DNA of 64,000 nucleotides, taken from positions 1 through 64,000 of the forward strand of contig DASQNC010000071.1 of the NCBI GenBank assembly GCA_035645145.1, given 5' to 3'. The notes below the pieces were generated by a model. That model was given only the letters and a program-made list of their open reading frames with translations. It had not been told where the DNA came from and did no database searches. Both the position numbers and the translations under genes were made by a program. Shown piece after piece: positions 1 through 7,671 of this stretch; within the stretch, counting starts at the first letter, position 1, and every line of letters begins with the position of its first letter. Source of the stretch: Azospirillaceae bacterium. Lineage in GTDB: Bacteria; Pseudomonadota; Alphaproteobacteria; Azospirillales; Azospirillaceae.

Positions 1-1
1 G

Positions 2-481
2 GGTCTGCTGGCGCGGGCCGGCATGGCGCGCTTCCGGGCCGGCGAGGTTTCGCAGGCGGAACGGCTTTACGGGGCCGCCCTGTCCCTGGACCCGGACGAT
101 CCCGAGCTTTGGATCGATCGCGCCCTGATCCGGACCGGCGCCGAGCGCTATTGGGATGCCGTCGCCGACCTGGGCGAGGTGCTGCGCCGGGCGCCGGACC
201 GGGTGGACGCCCTGCTCTACCGCGCGCGGGCCTACGCCGCGCTGGCGCTGCACGATCTCGCCCTGGCCGATGCCCAGGCGGCATTGCGGCTGGCCCCCAA
301 CGATCCCGAGGCACTGCTGATCCGCGGCAATGCGCGCCTGCGCCGGGGCGATGCCGCCGGTGCCGAGGCGGATTGGCAGGAGGTCGTGCGCCGCGCCCCC
401 CGCACGGCTTCGGCCGAGGCGGCCGCCGACAATCTCAAGCGCTTGCAGGCCGGTGCCGCGCCGCAGCCGCCCCGACCGTGA
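2..481 (+). CDS. TPR repeat protein, C-terminal part (cut by window edge)
   Basis: The reading frame is open to the left edge, so the true start probably lies outside the window; an internal ATG at 23 is possible. The 152 or more residues are alanine-, leucine- and arginine-rich. They show tandem 34-residue TPR-like helical hairpins, with repeated patterns such as A-x-x-LY-x-A-L-x-L-x-P-x-D-P and L-RLAPNDPEAL. TPR units mediate protein-protein contacts, and no partner can be named. The gene ends 3 bases before the frameshifted DUF4214 remnant. No signal peptide can be judged because the N-terminus is missing. Confidence 0.75.
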   Translation, partial: GLLARAGMARFRAGEVSQAERLYGAALSLDPDDPELWIDRALIRTGAERYWDAVADLGEVLRRAPDRVDALLYRARAYAALALHDLALADAQAALRLAPNDPEALLIRGNARLRRGDAAGAEADWQEVVRRAPRTASAEAAADNLKRLQAGAAPQPPRP

Positions 482-484
482 ACC

Positions 485-2242
485 TTGAGGATACCGGACG
501 CGGAACGGGCCAAGCGGCACGCCCCGGCCCAGGTCGTCAACCAGCTCTACCGCAACCTGTTCGGCCGCGACGGCGAGGACGCGGGCCTGGCATTCTGGGG
601 CGACGCGCTGGCCAAGGGCACGATCGACGTCGGCAGCATCGCGCTGGCGAACTCAACGGCGCCCAGAACGACGATGCCCGGGTGGTCGAAAACAAGCTCG
701 CCGTCGCCGAGGCGTTCACCGCCCAGATCGACACCCGGCCGAGATCGGCAGCTACACCGGCGATGTCGCCGCCAAGGCCGCCCGCGACTTCCTGGGCACC
801 GTCGGCGCCTCCGCCGCCTCGCTCGCCACCGCCAAGGCCGCGGTGCCCGCCAAGGTCGCGGCCACCGTCACCGCCGATCCGGCCGGGCAGACCTATACGC
901 TGACCACCGGGATCGACACGGTCACCGGCACCGGGAACCGCGACACCATCCACGCCACCCAGGCCACGCTGACGGCCGACCTGACCGGCTGGACCGGCGT
1001 GCAGACCGTCAGGGTCGCCAACACCGGCGCCGCCGTCCCGGTCACGGTGACCACCGCTTCGGCCAGCAACGTCGTCGTCAAGGGCGGCACCCGGGTCAAG
1101 GTCACCGACACCGACGGCGCATTGAAGAGCGTGTCGCTGGATGGCCTGACCGGCGAGGCGCGGCTGGTCGGCGACGGGCTGACCAAGGTGGCCCTCGCCA
1201 ACAGCCGCGGCCCCGGCGCCTACATCATGATCGACAACCGAACGATGGACCACGCGATCGAACTGGCGCTGCACAACGCCACCGGCCGCAGCCTCGTCTG
1301 GGACCCCGAGGCAACGGCGTTCACGATGACGGTGACCGGTGCCTCCGACATCACCCCGGACTTCCCGATCGCCGAGACGCTGGCGGTGAAGGGCACGGCG
1401 GTGGCCGCCTTCGATGCCACCCGGCTGAGCACGCTGCGGACGGTCACGGTGTCCGAGGCGGCGGGCATCAATACGGACCTCAGCAGCCTGTCCACGCTGA
1501 CGTCGGTGGACACCTTGGCGTCCACCGGCACCAGCACGGTGCGCACCCATGCCGACGTCGCCTACACCGGCGGCGCGGGCCGGGACAGCGTGACGGTGGT
1601 GGGCGCGCCGACGCAGGCGATCGGCCTGGGCGGCGGCGACGACACGGTGGTGCTCGCGGACGGGGTTGGTGCCGGCGGCTCCGTCGAGGGTGGTGCGGGC
1701 ACCGATACGCTGTCGGTGAGCGCGGTCCAGGCGGTGGCGCTTGCTGGCAGTGCGGGCGTCAGTGGCTTCGAGCGGCTGGCCATCCGCGGGGTAACCGTGC
1801 CCATGACCCTCGATCTGGCCCGGCTGGGCAACATCCGCCACTTGGCTGTGGCCGACGTGACCGATAGGGACGCGGGCCGCCTGACCGTGACCAAGTCAAC
1901 GTGCCCACGTCGGGTACGCTGCACGACACCATCATGGATGCAGCCGCTGGCGATCGGATCCGGTTCGCCATCTACAGCGGCACCGAGACCTTCGTGGCGG
2001 CCAAGGTCACCCCGGATGCCGGGGTGGGGTACCAGGATTACCTGAACGCCGCGGCGGCCGGCGGCAAGGGAACCGTCACGTGGTTCCAGTTCAACGGCAA
2101 CACCTACACGGTCCAGGACCGCAGCGGGGCCTCGGGCTTCGTGAACGGGACCGACGTGGTGGTCGAACTGGCCGGCCTGGTCAATCTCGGCACCGCCACG
2201 CTCACCGGCACCCTCTGGGGACCCGAACTGGTCCTGGGGTGA
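485..2242 (+). pseudogene. DUF4214-type surface protein, broken by three frameshifts
   Basis: One protein can be followed through three reading frames. The first part (about 485-655) carries the DUF4214-like motif VNQLYRNLFGRDGEDAGLAFW. It continues in another frame (about 655-738) with NGAQNDDARVVENKLAVAEAF, then in the third frame (about 738-1890) with a long threonine- and valine-rich beta-repeat region. The first frame returns (about 1890-2242) with a glycine-rich C-terminal domain containing WFQFNGNTYTVQDRSG and FVNGTDVVVELAGL. DUF4214 and this kind of C-terminus occur in large secreted or surface proteins, by memory of the family. All three shifts are equivalent to losing one base, so the frame is restored at the end. 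The N-terminal start (TTG 485) is also poor. It is either a decaying gene or one with sequencing errors. Confidence 0.75.
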
Positions 2243-2249
2243 CCGGGGC

Positions 2250-2269
2250 GGGGCCGCTTCGGCGGCCCC
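2250..2269 (+). terminator. Hairpin after the DUF4214 remnant
   Basis: A perfect 8-bp GC-rich stem (GGGGCCGC / GCGGCCCC) closes on a UUCG tetraloop, 7 bases after the stop codon. There is no T-run after it, so it is a weak or Rho-assisted terminator. It lies between convergent genes and could serve both. Confidence 0.5.
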
Positions 2270-2284
2270 GATTGCCGAGGGGGT

Positions 2285-2956
2285 TTAGAAATCCAGATCG
2301 GCGTAGTGGGGCGGCGGGCTGATGCCCGGCACCGTGTCGGCCAGGATCGCGCGGAAGCTGGGGCGCGACTTGATGCGCGCGTACCAGACCTTCGCTTCCC
2401 CGTGCTCGTCCCAGGGAACGTCGCCCATGTAGTCCACCGTGGACAGATGGGCGGCGGCCATGATGTCGGCGGCCGAGATCCGGTCGCCGGCCAGCCAGCT
2501 CCGCCGGTCGGCGAGCCACGCGATGTAGTCGAGGTGGTAGTGGATGTTGGCGAGTCCCGCGCGGATGGACTGCGGGTGCGGATAGCCGGAGCCCGACAGC
2601 CGCTTCCACGCCTTTTCGCCCACCAGGTTCTCGGTCACCTCCAGTCCGAACTTGGCATCGAACCAGCACACCAGCCGGCGCACCTCGGCCCGCTGCACCA
2701 CGTCGCCGGGGTAGAGCGGGTCCGCCGTCGGATAGCGTTCGTCCAGATATTCCAGGATGACCGACGCGCCGGCCACGACGGTGCCGTCCTCGTCCACGAG
2801 GACGGGGACATCGCCCGACGGGTTCAGCACCAGGAACTCCTCGCGCCGCTCCCACGGTTTTTCCAGCAGGGGGTCGAAAGGCAGGTTCTTTTCCGCCAGT
2901 GCGAAGCGCACGGCGCGCGAAGGTGCCGAAAGCCAGTGGTGATGGAGTGTCCGCAT
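2285..2956 (-). CDS. fzlA: FzlA-like glutathione S-transferase family protein
   Basis: A 223-residue GST-fold protein. The thioredoxin-like N-terminal half has HHHWLSAPSR, the cis-proline region GDVPVLV and the E/S-type region AGASVILEYLDERYP. The helical C-terminal half ends in a conserved-looking tail, PGISPPPHYADLDF. This tail and the KPWERREEFLVLNP segment match my memory of FzlA, the FtsZ-binding GST homologue that is needed for constriction in Caulobacter and whose C-terminal tail is important. It may therefore be a division factor rather than a detoxifying enzyme. ATG 2956 was chosen over an upstream GTG at 2968 because it gives the family-like start MRTLHHH. A generic GST is the alternative. 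Confidence 0.75.
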   Translation of the reverse strand: MRTLHHHWLSAPSRAVRFALAEKNLPFDPLLEKPWERREEFLVLNPSGDVPVLVDEDGTVVAGASVILEYLDERYPTADPLYPGDVVQRAEVRRLVCWFDAKFGLEVTENLVGEKAWKRLSGSGYPHPQSIRAGLANIHYHLDYIAWLADRRSWLAGDRISAADIMAAAHLSTVDYMGDVPWDEHGEAKVWYARIKSRPSFRAILADTVPGISPPPHYADLDF

Positions 2957-3112
2957 AGCCGGGCGCACTGTAGCTCAGCCTCCCCCAATCCCCAACCGCC
3001 GTGGCAGGCGGCGGTCCGGGCATCGACGCCGCACCCGGGGGCGGCGTAATTGACCGTCAATGACTCTGCGCGCACATTGGTTGTGCGCCTTTCCCGTCGC
3101 CGTTCCCAATCC

Positions 3113-3655
3113 ATGCCCGCCGCCAGCCATTCCCGCACCGCCCACAGCGACGGTGCGCATCCCGTGGACGAGAAGACCCGCTCCGGGGACACCGGGGCCG
3201 GGACCAACGGCGCGCGGGACGGCGACCCGGGCGAGCCGTGGACACCGGCCGAGCTGCATGCCGAGCTGATGGTCCTCCTGTCCCGCACGCAGGCGGATCT
3301 GGCCGACGCCCAAATCCGTCTGCGCGAAAACGAGGACGAGGTGAAGGTCCTGCGCCACCGGCTGGCCGAGTTGGCGGACCGCTATCTGAAGGACACGGTT
3401 GCCCTGCGCAAGAGGGCAAAGGAGGCAGAGGACTGGGCGCTGGACGCGCAGTCCCGTTTGCAGGAGGCCGAACAGATCGCCCAACGGCGCATGGCGGACT
3501 CCCTGTGGCCGGACCGGAAGTTCCGCGCCGCCAAGCGCGCCTTCGCCCGCTTGTACCACCCGGACAACATTCCCCGGGGTGCCGGGGACCGCGATGCCCG
3601 GATCGAGGTGTTCAAAGCGTTCTGGGAAGAGCTGGAGAAGATCGAGCGGGGGTGA
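3113..3655 (+). CDS. Coiled-coil protein with C-terminal J-domain-like segment
   Basis: The protein has about 180 residues. A low-complexity N-terminus (to about residue 45) is followed by a long charged coiled coil (LMVLLSRTQADLADAQIRL through RLQEAEQIAQRR). The C-terminal 50 residues resemble helices II-III of a DnaJ domain, with the HPD signature in ARLYHPDN and a following FKAFWEELEKI helix. J-domains stimulate the DnaK ATPase. No zinc or peptide-binding region is present, so it would be a specialised co-chaperone at most. ATG 3113 is preferred; a TTG at 3050 would extend it. The gene is convergent with dnaQ, and the gap to dnaQ's stop is 19 bases. Confidence 0.7.
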   Translation: MPAASHSRTAHSDGAHPVDEKTRSGDTGAGTNGARDGDPGEPWTPAELHAELMVLLSRTQADLADAQIRLRENEDEVKVLRHRLAELADRYLKDTVALRKRAKEAEDWALDAQSRLQEAEQIAQRRMADSLWPDRKFRAAKRAFARLYHPDNIPRGAGDRDARIEVFKAFWEELEKIERG

Positions 3656-3674
3656 GGGTCAACATCCGGCGGTT

Positions 3675-4376
3675 TCAGGCCGTCCCCTCCGCCTCCTCCA
3701 GCCAGACCGGGTTCTTCAGCGACTTCAGCAGTGCCGTGTGGGCTTCCAGCTCCTCGGCACTCGGCGCATGGGGGCGTGGCGGACGGACCTCGCGCACGCG
3801 GCGCGCGGGCCCGGCCGATCCCTTGGTGCCGGACGCGGTGAGGCCAAGCCCCTGCTGCCGGCCGCCCAGAAGCTCGATGTAGACCTCGGCCAGAAGCTGG
3901 GAGTCCAGCAGCGCGCCGTGCAGGATGCGGTTCGCGTTGTCGATGCCGAAGCGTTTGCACAGCGCGTCCAGGCTGGCCTGGGCTCCCGGGAAGCGCTCGC
4001 GCGCAAGGCGAAGCGTGTCCACCACCTTGCGGCCCTTGTCGATCGGCGGCAGGCCGAGGCGCCCCAGCTCCATATTCAGGAAGCCGATGTCGAACTGGGC
4101 GTTGTGGATGATCAGGTCGGCGTCGCCGATGTACTCCAGGAATTCGCCCGCAATCTGGGCGAACACCGGCTTGTCCGCCAGGAACTGGTCGGTCAGCCCG
4201 TGGACGGCGACGGCGTCCGCGGGGACGAAGCGTTCGGGGTTGATGTACCAGCGGCGGTGGCCCTGCGGGCCCGTGGGCAGGTGGTTGACCAGCTCGACGC
4301 AGCCGATTTCCACGATGCGGTCGCCCTTGGCGGGGTCAACGCCCGTGGTTTCGGTGTCCAAAACGATTTCCCGCAT
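3675..4376 (-). CDS. dnaQ: DNA polymerase III epsilon subunit (3'-5' proofreading exonuclease)
   Basis: A 233-residue DEDD-type exonuclease. The Exo I motif LDTETTG is at residues 6-12, with catalytic Asp7 and Glu9. Exo II is IIHNAQFDIGFLN around residue 90, and the Exo III region LDALCKRFGIDNANR...GALLDSQLLAEVY contains the late Asp. The subunit proofreads inside the replicative polymerase core. The C-terminal tail (about residue 185 on) is proline- and arginine-rich with a short motif that would bind the alpha subunit or clamp. It is the last gene of a leftward block leading away from the candidate origin. Its first 41 bases overlap the end of coaE. Confidence 0.93.
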   Translation of the reverse strand: MREIVLDTETTGVDPAKGDRIVEIGCVELVNHLPTGPQGHRRWYINPERFVPADAVAVHGLTDQFLADKPVFAQIAGEFLEYIGDADLIIHNAQFDIGFLNMELGRLGLPPIDKGRKVVDTLRLARERFPGAQASLDALCKRFGIDNANRILHGALLDSQLLAEVYIELLGGRQQGLGLTASGTKGSAGPARRVREVRPPRPHAPSAEELEAHTALLKSLKNPVWLEEAEGTA

Positions 4377-5019
4377 GCCGCCCCAGCCGTGATCCCGGAA
4401 AATGCCGGCGCGGCGGCCAGTGCCGCCCGTCCAGCCCCTTCGCCAGTCTGACGACCCGGACCAGCGCCTTCAAGGTGAAGCGTCGTCCCAGTCCGGTCGG
4501 CACCACGAAATCCGCCCGCCGGCGCTTTTCCACATCGGGCATCTGCCGGGCCAGGATGGCGGCCAGCTTGGCCTCGGTCATGCCGGACCGGGCCAGGACC
4601 CGCGCCCGCTGCACGAACCGGGGCGCGGTCACCACCACCGTCCGGTCGGTGCGGCGGTCGCCGCCGGTCTCGAACAGAAGCGGCACGTCCAGCACCACCA
4701 CCTTCATGCGCCGGCGCGCGGCGTCCGCCAGGAACCGGCGCAGCGACGCCTGCACCCGCGGATGCACGATCGACTCCAGCCAGCGCAGCTTGTCCGGGTT
4801 GTCGAACACCTGCGCACCCAGCGCCTGCCGGTCCACGGCCCCGTCGCGCACCACGCCGGGGAATGCCGCGGCGATCGGCGCCACCGCCCCGCCGCCCTTG
4901 GCCAGCAGGCGGTGCACCACCGCATCGGCATCGTGCACGGGAATGCCCAGCCGGCGCAGCATGCGCGCCGCCGTGCTTTTCCCCATGCCGATCGATCCGG
5001 TCAGGCCCAGGATGACCAT
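4336..5019 (-). CDS. coaE: Dephospho-CoA kinase
   Basis: It catalyses the last step of coenzyme A synthesis, phosphorylating the 3'-hydroxyl of dephospho-CoA. The P-loop GLTGSIGMGKST is at residues 5-16. It is followed by the CoA-binding pattern VHDADAVVHRL, the DxPLLFE motif (LDVPLLFETGGDR) and the lid arginines in RSGMTEAKLAAILARQM. ATG 5019 shares one base with the aroE stop (TGATG), which indicates translational coupling. At 227 residues it is about 25 longer than typical CoaE. The extra tail after VRLAKGL is arginine-, histidine- and glycine-rich and runs 41 bases into dnaQ in another frame. Confidence 0.92.
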   Translation of the reverse strand: MVILGLTGSIGMGKSTAARMLRRLGIPVHDADAVVHRLLAKGGGAVAPIAAAFPGVVRDGAVDRQALGAQVFDNPDKLRWLESIVHPRVQASLRRFLADAARRRMKVVVLDVPLLFETGGDRRTDRTVVVTAPRFVQRARVLARSGMTEAKLAAILARQMPDVEKRRRADFVVPTGLGRRFTLKALVRVVRLAKGLDGRHWPPRRHFPGSRLGRHAGNRFGHRNHGR

Positions 5020-5867
5020 CACAGGCTCGCCAGCACGAAATCCCGCAACGCGGGCGTGACCTCGGGCGCCACCCCGAACCAGGCCTCGAACCCGGGCCGC
5101 GCCTGATGCAGCAACATGCCGAGCCCGTCCACGACCGCGTTCCCGCGCGCCCGTGCGGCCGCCAGCAGGGCCGTTTCCAACGGCGTGTACACGATGTCGG
5201 TCACCACGGCGCCCGGCGGAAGCCCGTCCAGGCGCAGGTCGAGGGGCGGTTGCCCGTCCATGCCGAGCTGCGTGGTGTTGACCAGCAGCGCCGCCCCGCC
5301 CAACGCATCCTCGCGCGCATCCCAGCCCAGCACCCGGACCGGTCCGCCCAGGTCGAGCGCCAGCCGTTCGGCGCGCTCGAGCGACCGGTTGACCAGCCGC
5401 ACCTCCGGCACGTCCGCCTCCAGCAGGGCCGCCACGACCGCCCGTGCCCCGCCGCCCGCGCCCAGCACCACGGCCGGACCGGCGCTCCCGTGCCAGTCCG
5501 GGGCGCCCACGCGCAGGTTCGCGAGGAAGCCGAAGGCGTCGGTGTTGCTCCCCCGCAGCCGGCCGTCGGCCTGGACCACCACCGTGTTCACCGCCCCGAT
5601 CCGGCGGGCGGCGGGATCCACCTCGTCCAGCACGGCCAGCGCGGCCTCCTTGTGCGGCAGGGTCAGATTGCACCCCCGCATCCCCAGGGCCGGCAGGGCG
5701 CGCAGCGCCTCGGCCAGCCGGTCCGGCGGGACGGGCATCGGGATGTAGGCGGCGTCCAAACCGTGCCGCCGGATCCACCAGTTGTGCAGCCGGGGCGAGC
5801 GGGAGTGGGCGACCGGCCAGCCCATGACCCCGGCCACCCGCGCCTTGCCCGAGATCGCGTCGCTCAT
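5019..5867 (-). CDS. aroE: Shikimate dehydrogenase (NADP+)
   Basis: It reduces 3-dehydroshikimate to shikimate in the aromatic amino-acid pathway. The protein has 282 residues. The substrate-binding N-terminus has GWPVAHSRSPRLHNWW, the catalytic lysine is in NLTLPHKEAAL, and N and D follow in GAVNTVV and SNTDAFGF. The glycine-rich NADP loop VLGAGGGARAVVAAL and the phosphate-binding VNRSLERAERL are both present. The C-terminal helix LLHQARPGFEAWFG is typical. Start ATG 5867 overlaps the maf stop by ATGA. It is part of the tightly coupled ppsR-maf-aroE-coaE-dnaQ run. Confidence 0.95.
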   Translation of the reverse strand: MSDAISGKARVAGVMGWPVAHSRSPRLHNWWIRRHGLDAAYIPMPVPPDRLAEALRALPALGMRGCNLTLPHKEAALAVLDEVDPAARRIGAVNTVVVQADGRLRGSNTDAFGFLANLRVGAPDWHGSAGPAVVLGAGGGARAVVAALLEADVPEVRLVNRSLERAERLALDLGGPVRVLGWDAREDALGGAALLVNTTQLGMDGQPPLDLRLDGLPPGAVVTDIVYTPLETALLAAARARGNAVVDGLGMLLHQARPGFEAWFGVAPEVTPALRDFVLASL

Positions 5868-6478
5868 GACGGCAGGACCCCGCGGGTGCGCAGGAAGTCC
5901 AGCAACGGCAGCAGCGGCATCCCCAGGATGGTCGCGTGGGCGCCGTCGATCCGGGCGAAAAGCTGCGCGCCCAATCCTTCGGCCTGATACGCGCCGACGG
6001 ATGTGCACACGGCGTCGCCCGCGGCCTCCAGGTAGCGGTCCAGGAAGGCGTCGGACAGCGGGCGCATGGTCAGCCTGGCCGTGTCGGTCCGGTGCCAGAT
6101 GCGGGCACCGTCCAGGCAGACGACCGCGCAGGACACCAACCGGTGCGTCCGGCCGGCCAGCGTCTTGAGCTGCGCCTTCGCGGCATCGCGGCCCGTGGGC
6201 TTGTCGAACCAGACGCCTTCGCATTCCAGCATCTGGTCGGCGCCGACGACCAGCAGGCCGGGGCGCCGCGCGCTGATCCGCTGCGCCTTGAGTTCGGCCA
6301 GCGCCTCCGCCACGTCCTCGGCCCGCGCGCCGGCCGCCTTCAGCGACAGCTTCACCTCGTCCTCGTCCACCGACGCCGGATCGACGACGACCTCCAGCCC
6401 GGCCGCCCGCAGCATGGCCGCCCGCGTGGCCGACCCCGACGCGAGCACGATGGGCGCATCGGCAAGCATTGCGGCCAT
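5864..6478 (-). CDS. maf: Maf-family nucleotide pyrophosphatase
   Basis: A Maf/HAM1-fold hydrolase that removes pyrophosphate from dTTP, UTP or modified nucleotides. Diagnostic motifs are IVLASGSATRAAML at the N-terminus, LLVVGADQMLECEG with the catalytic Asp, and CTSVGAYQAEGLGAQLFARIDG near the C-terminus. Typical Maf proteins have SxSPRR at the start; here the sequence is SGSATRAA. This departs from the classical YhdE-type motif and could shift substrate preference. ATG 6478 leaves 2 bases to the ppsR stop; a later ATG at 6469 is also possible. Length is 204 residues. Confidence 0.9.
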   Translation of the reverse strand: MAAMLADAPIVLASGSATRAAMLRAAGLEVVVDPASVDEDEVKLSLKAAGARAEDVAEALAELKAQRISARRPGLLVVGADQMLECEGVWFDKPTGRDAAKAQLKTLAGRTHRLVSCAVVCLDGARIWHRTDTARLTMRPLSDAFLDRYLEAAGDAVCTSVGAYQAEGLGAQLFARIDGAHATILGMPLLPLLDFLRTRGVLPS

Positions 6479-6480
6479 GG

Positions 6481-7320
6481 CTAGACGGACTCCCCGGTGT
6501 GCAGGCCCGGGCGGCGGCGGGCCAGCAGCATCAGGATCTCGGCCGCCGTCTCCTCGATCGAGCGGCGCGACACGTCGATCACCGGCCACCCCTGCTGGGC
6601 GTAGAAGCGCCGCGCGGCCTGGAGTTCGGCGCGCACGGCCTCCGGGTCCACATAGCTGGTGTCCTCGCTCTGGTTCAGAAGGCGCAAGCGGTTGCGCCGG
6701 ATCTGGACCAGCCGGTCGGGGTCCTTGGTCAGGCCGACCACCAGCGGTCGCGTCAGCACGGTCAGTTCGGGGGGCAGCGGCACGCCGGGGACGAAGGGGA
6801 CGTTCGCCGCCTTCACCCCGCGGTTCGCCAGATAGATGCAGGTCGGCGTCTTGGACGTGCGCGACACGCCCACCAGGATGACATCGGCCTCGTGCAGGTT
6901 CTTCTGGGACTGGCCGTCGTCGTGGGCGATGGCGAAGTCCATCGCATCCATGCGCCCGAAATACTGGGCGTCCAGCATGTGCTGGCGGCCGGGCTGGCTT
7001 TTGGACTCCATGCCCAGATAGGCGCCCAGTGCCGCGATCAGGCTGTCCAGCACGGGGATGCAGGGGACCGCCAGCTCGTTGCAGACGTCCTGCAGGCGTC
7101 GGCGGAGCTTGTCGTCCACCAGCGTGAACATGACCAGACCCGGATTGTCGCGGACCCCCTCGATGACGAGGTCCAACTGGCGCTGGGTCCGCACCAGGTT
7201 CCAGAAATGCTCGACCGGTTCGACCCCGTCGAACTGGGCCACGCAGGCGCGCGCCACGCTGTTGATGGTTTCGCCCGTCGAGTCCGACACAAGGTGGAGA
7301 TGGAAACGCTTCATGTTCAT
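6481..7320 (-). CDS. ppsR: Pyruvate phosphate dikinase / PEP synthase regulatory protein (bifunctional kinase-pyrophosphorylase)
   Basis: A DUF299 family member of 279 residues. It phosphorylates PPDK or PEP synthase with ADP and removes the phosphate with phosphate, switching gluconeogenic PEP formation. The start MKRFHLHLVSDSTGET and the P-loop-like GVSRTSKTPTCIYLA (about residues 155-170) are family signatures, as is PFVPGVPLPPEL. An AGGATGG Shine-Dalgarno lies about 5 bases before ATG 7320; ATG 7314 is an alternative. It is the first gene leftward from the candidate oriC. As I recall, Caulobacter also begins its chromosome with this gene followed by maf, aroE, coaE and dnaQ. Confidence 0.92.
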   Translation of the reverse strand: MNMKRFHLHLVSDSTGETINSVARACVAQFDGVEPVEHFWNLVRTQRQLDLVIEGVRDNPGLVMFTLVDDKLRRRLQDVCNELAVPCIPVLDSLIAALGAYLGMESKSQPGRQHMLDAQYFGRMDAMDFAIAHDDGQSQKNLHEADVILVGVSRTSKTPTCIYLANRGVKAANVPFVPGVPLPPELTVLTRPLVVGLTKDPDRLVQIRRNRLRLLNQSEDTSYVDPEAVRAELQAARRFYAQQGWPVIDVSRRSIEETAAEILMLLARRRPGLHTGESV

Positions 7321-7671
7321 GGATGCCATCCTATCCACGGCCCGGCTGGGGATGAAAGGTGGATAACCGGCCCGTTTCCGCGATCCGGCCATTCCGCCCA
7401 CCGACGGTGGACTCCCCATGCCACCCGTCGCACGCCTGTCGAAAACGTTCCGGCACCCTGGGGGAATCCGGGACAAACGGACTGTCCACACGAATTTTGC
7501 ACATGCTTCTACGCCAATAGGCGTGCGGCTTTCCGCTGAGTCCTCCACGGGGTTTTCCACAGCGCCTCGCGCCGGTGCTCCGGACTGTGTATGAAATTGC
7601 GGTCAGCGGGGATCACCGTTACCCACAGGCCCAACGACCACTCCCACCTAGATTCAAACTCTTTCTTTAGG
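7321..7671. other. Candidate chromosomal replication origin (oriC), ppsR-hemE intergenic region
   Basis: The 351-bp gap lies between divergent ppsR and hemE. DnaA-box-like nonamers against TTATCCACA are: 7358-7366 (reverse strand, one mismatch), 7553-7561 TTTTCCACA (one mismatch), 7619-7627 TTACCCACA (one mismatch), 7331-7339 and 7482-7490 (two mismatches each). Positions 7651-7670 are about 70% AT in a roughly 70% GC sequence, which suits a DNA unwinding element. Three GANTC (CcrM-type) sites are at 7410, 7538 and 7651. Genes on both sides point away from it. In Caulobacter and Sinorhizobium the origin adjoins hemE, which is established knowledge. Origin function here is inferred. The hemE and ppsR promoters must also lie here. 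Confidence 0.75.
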
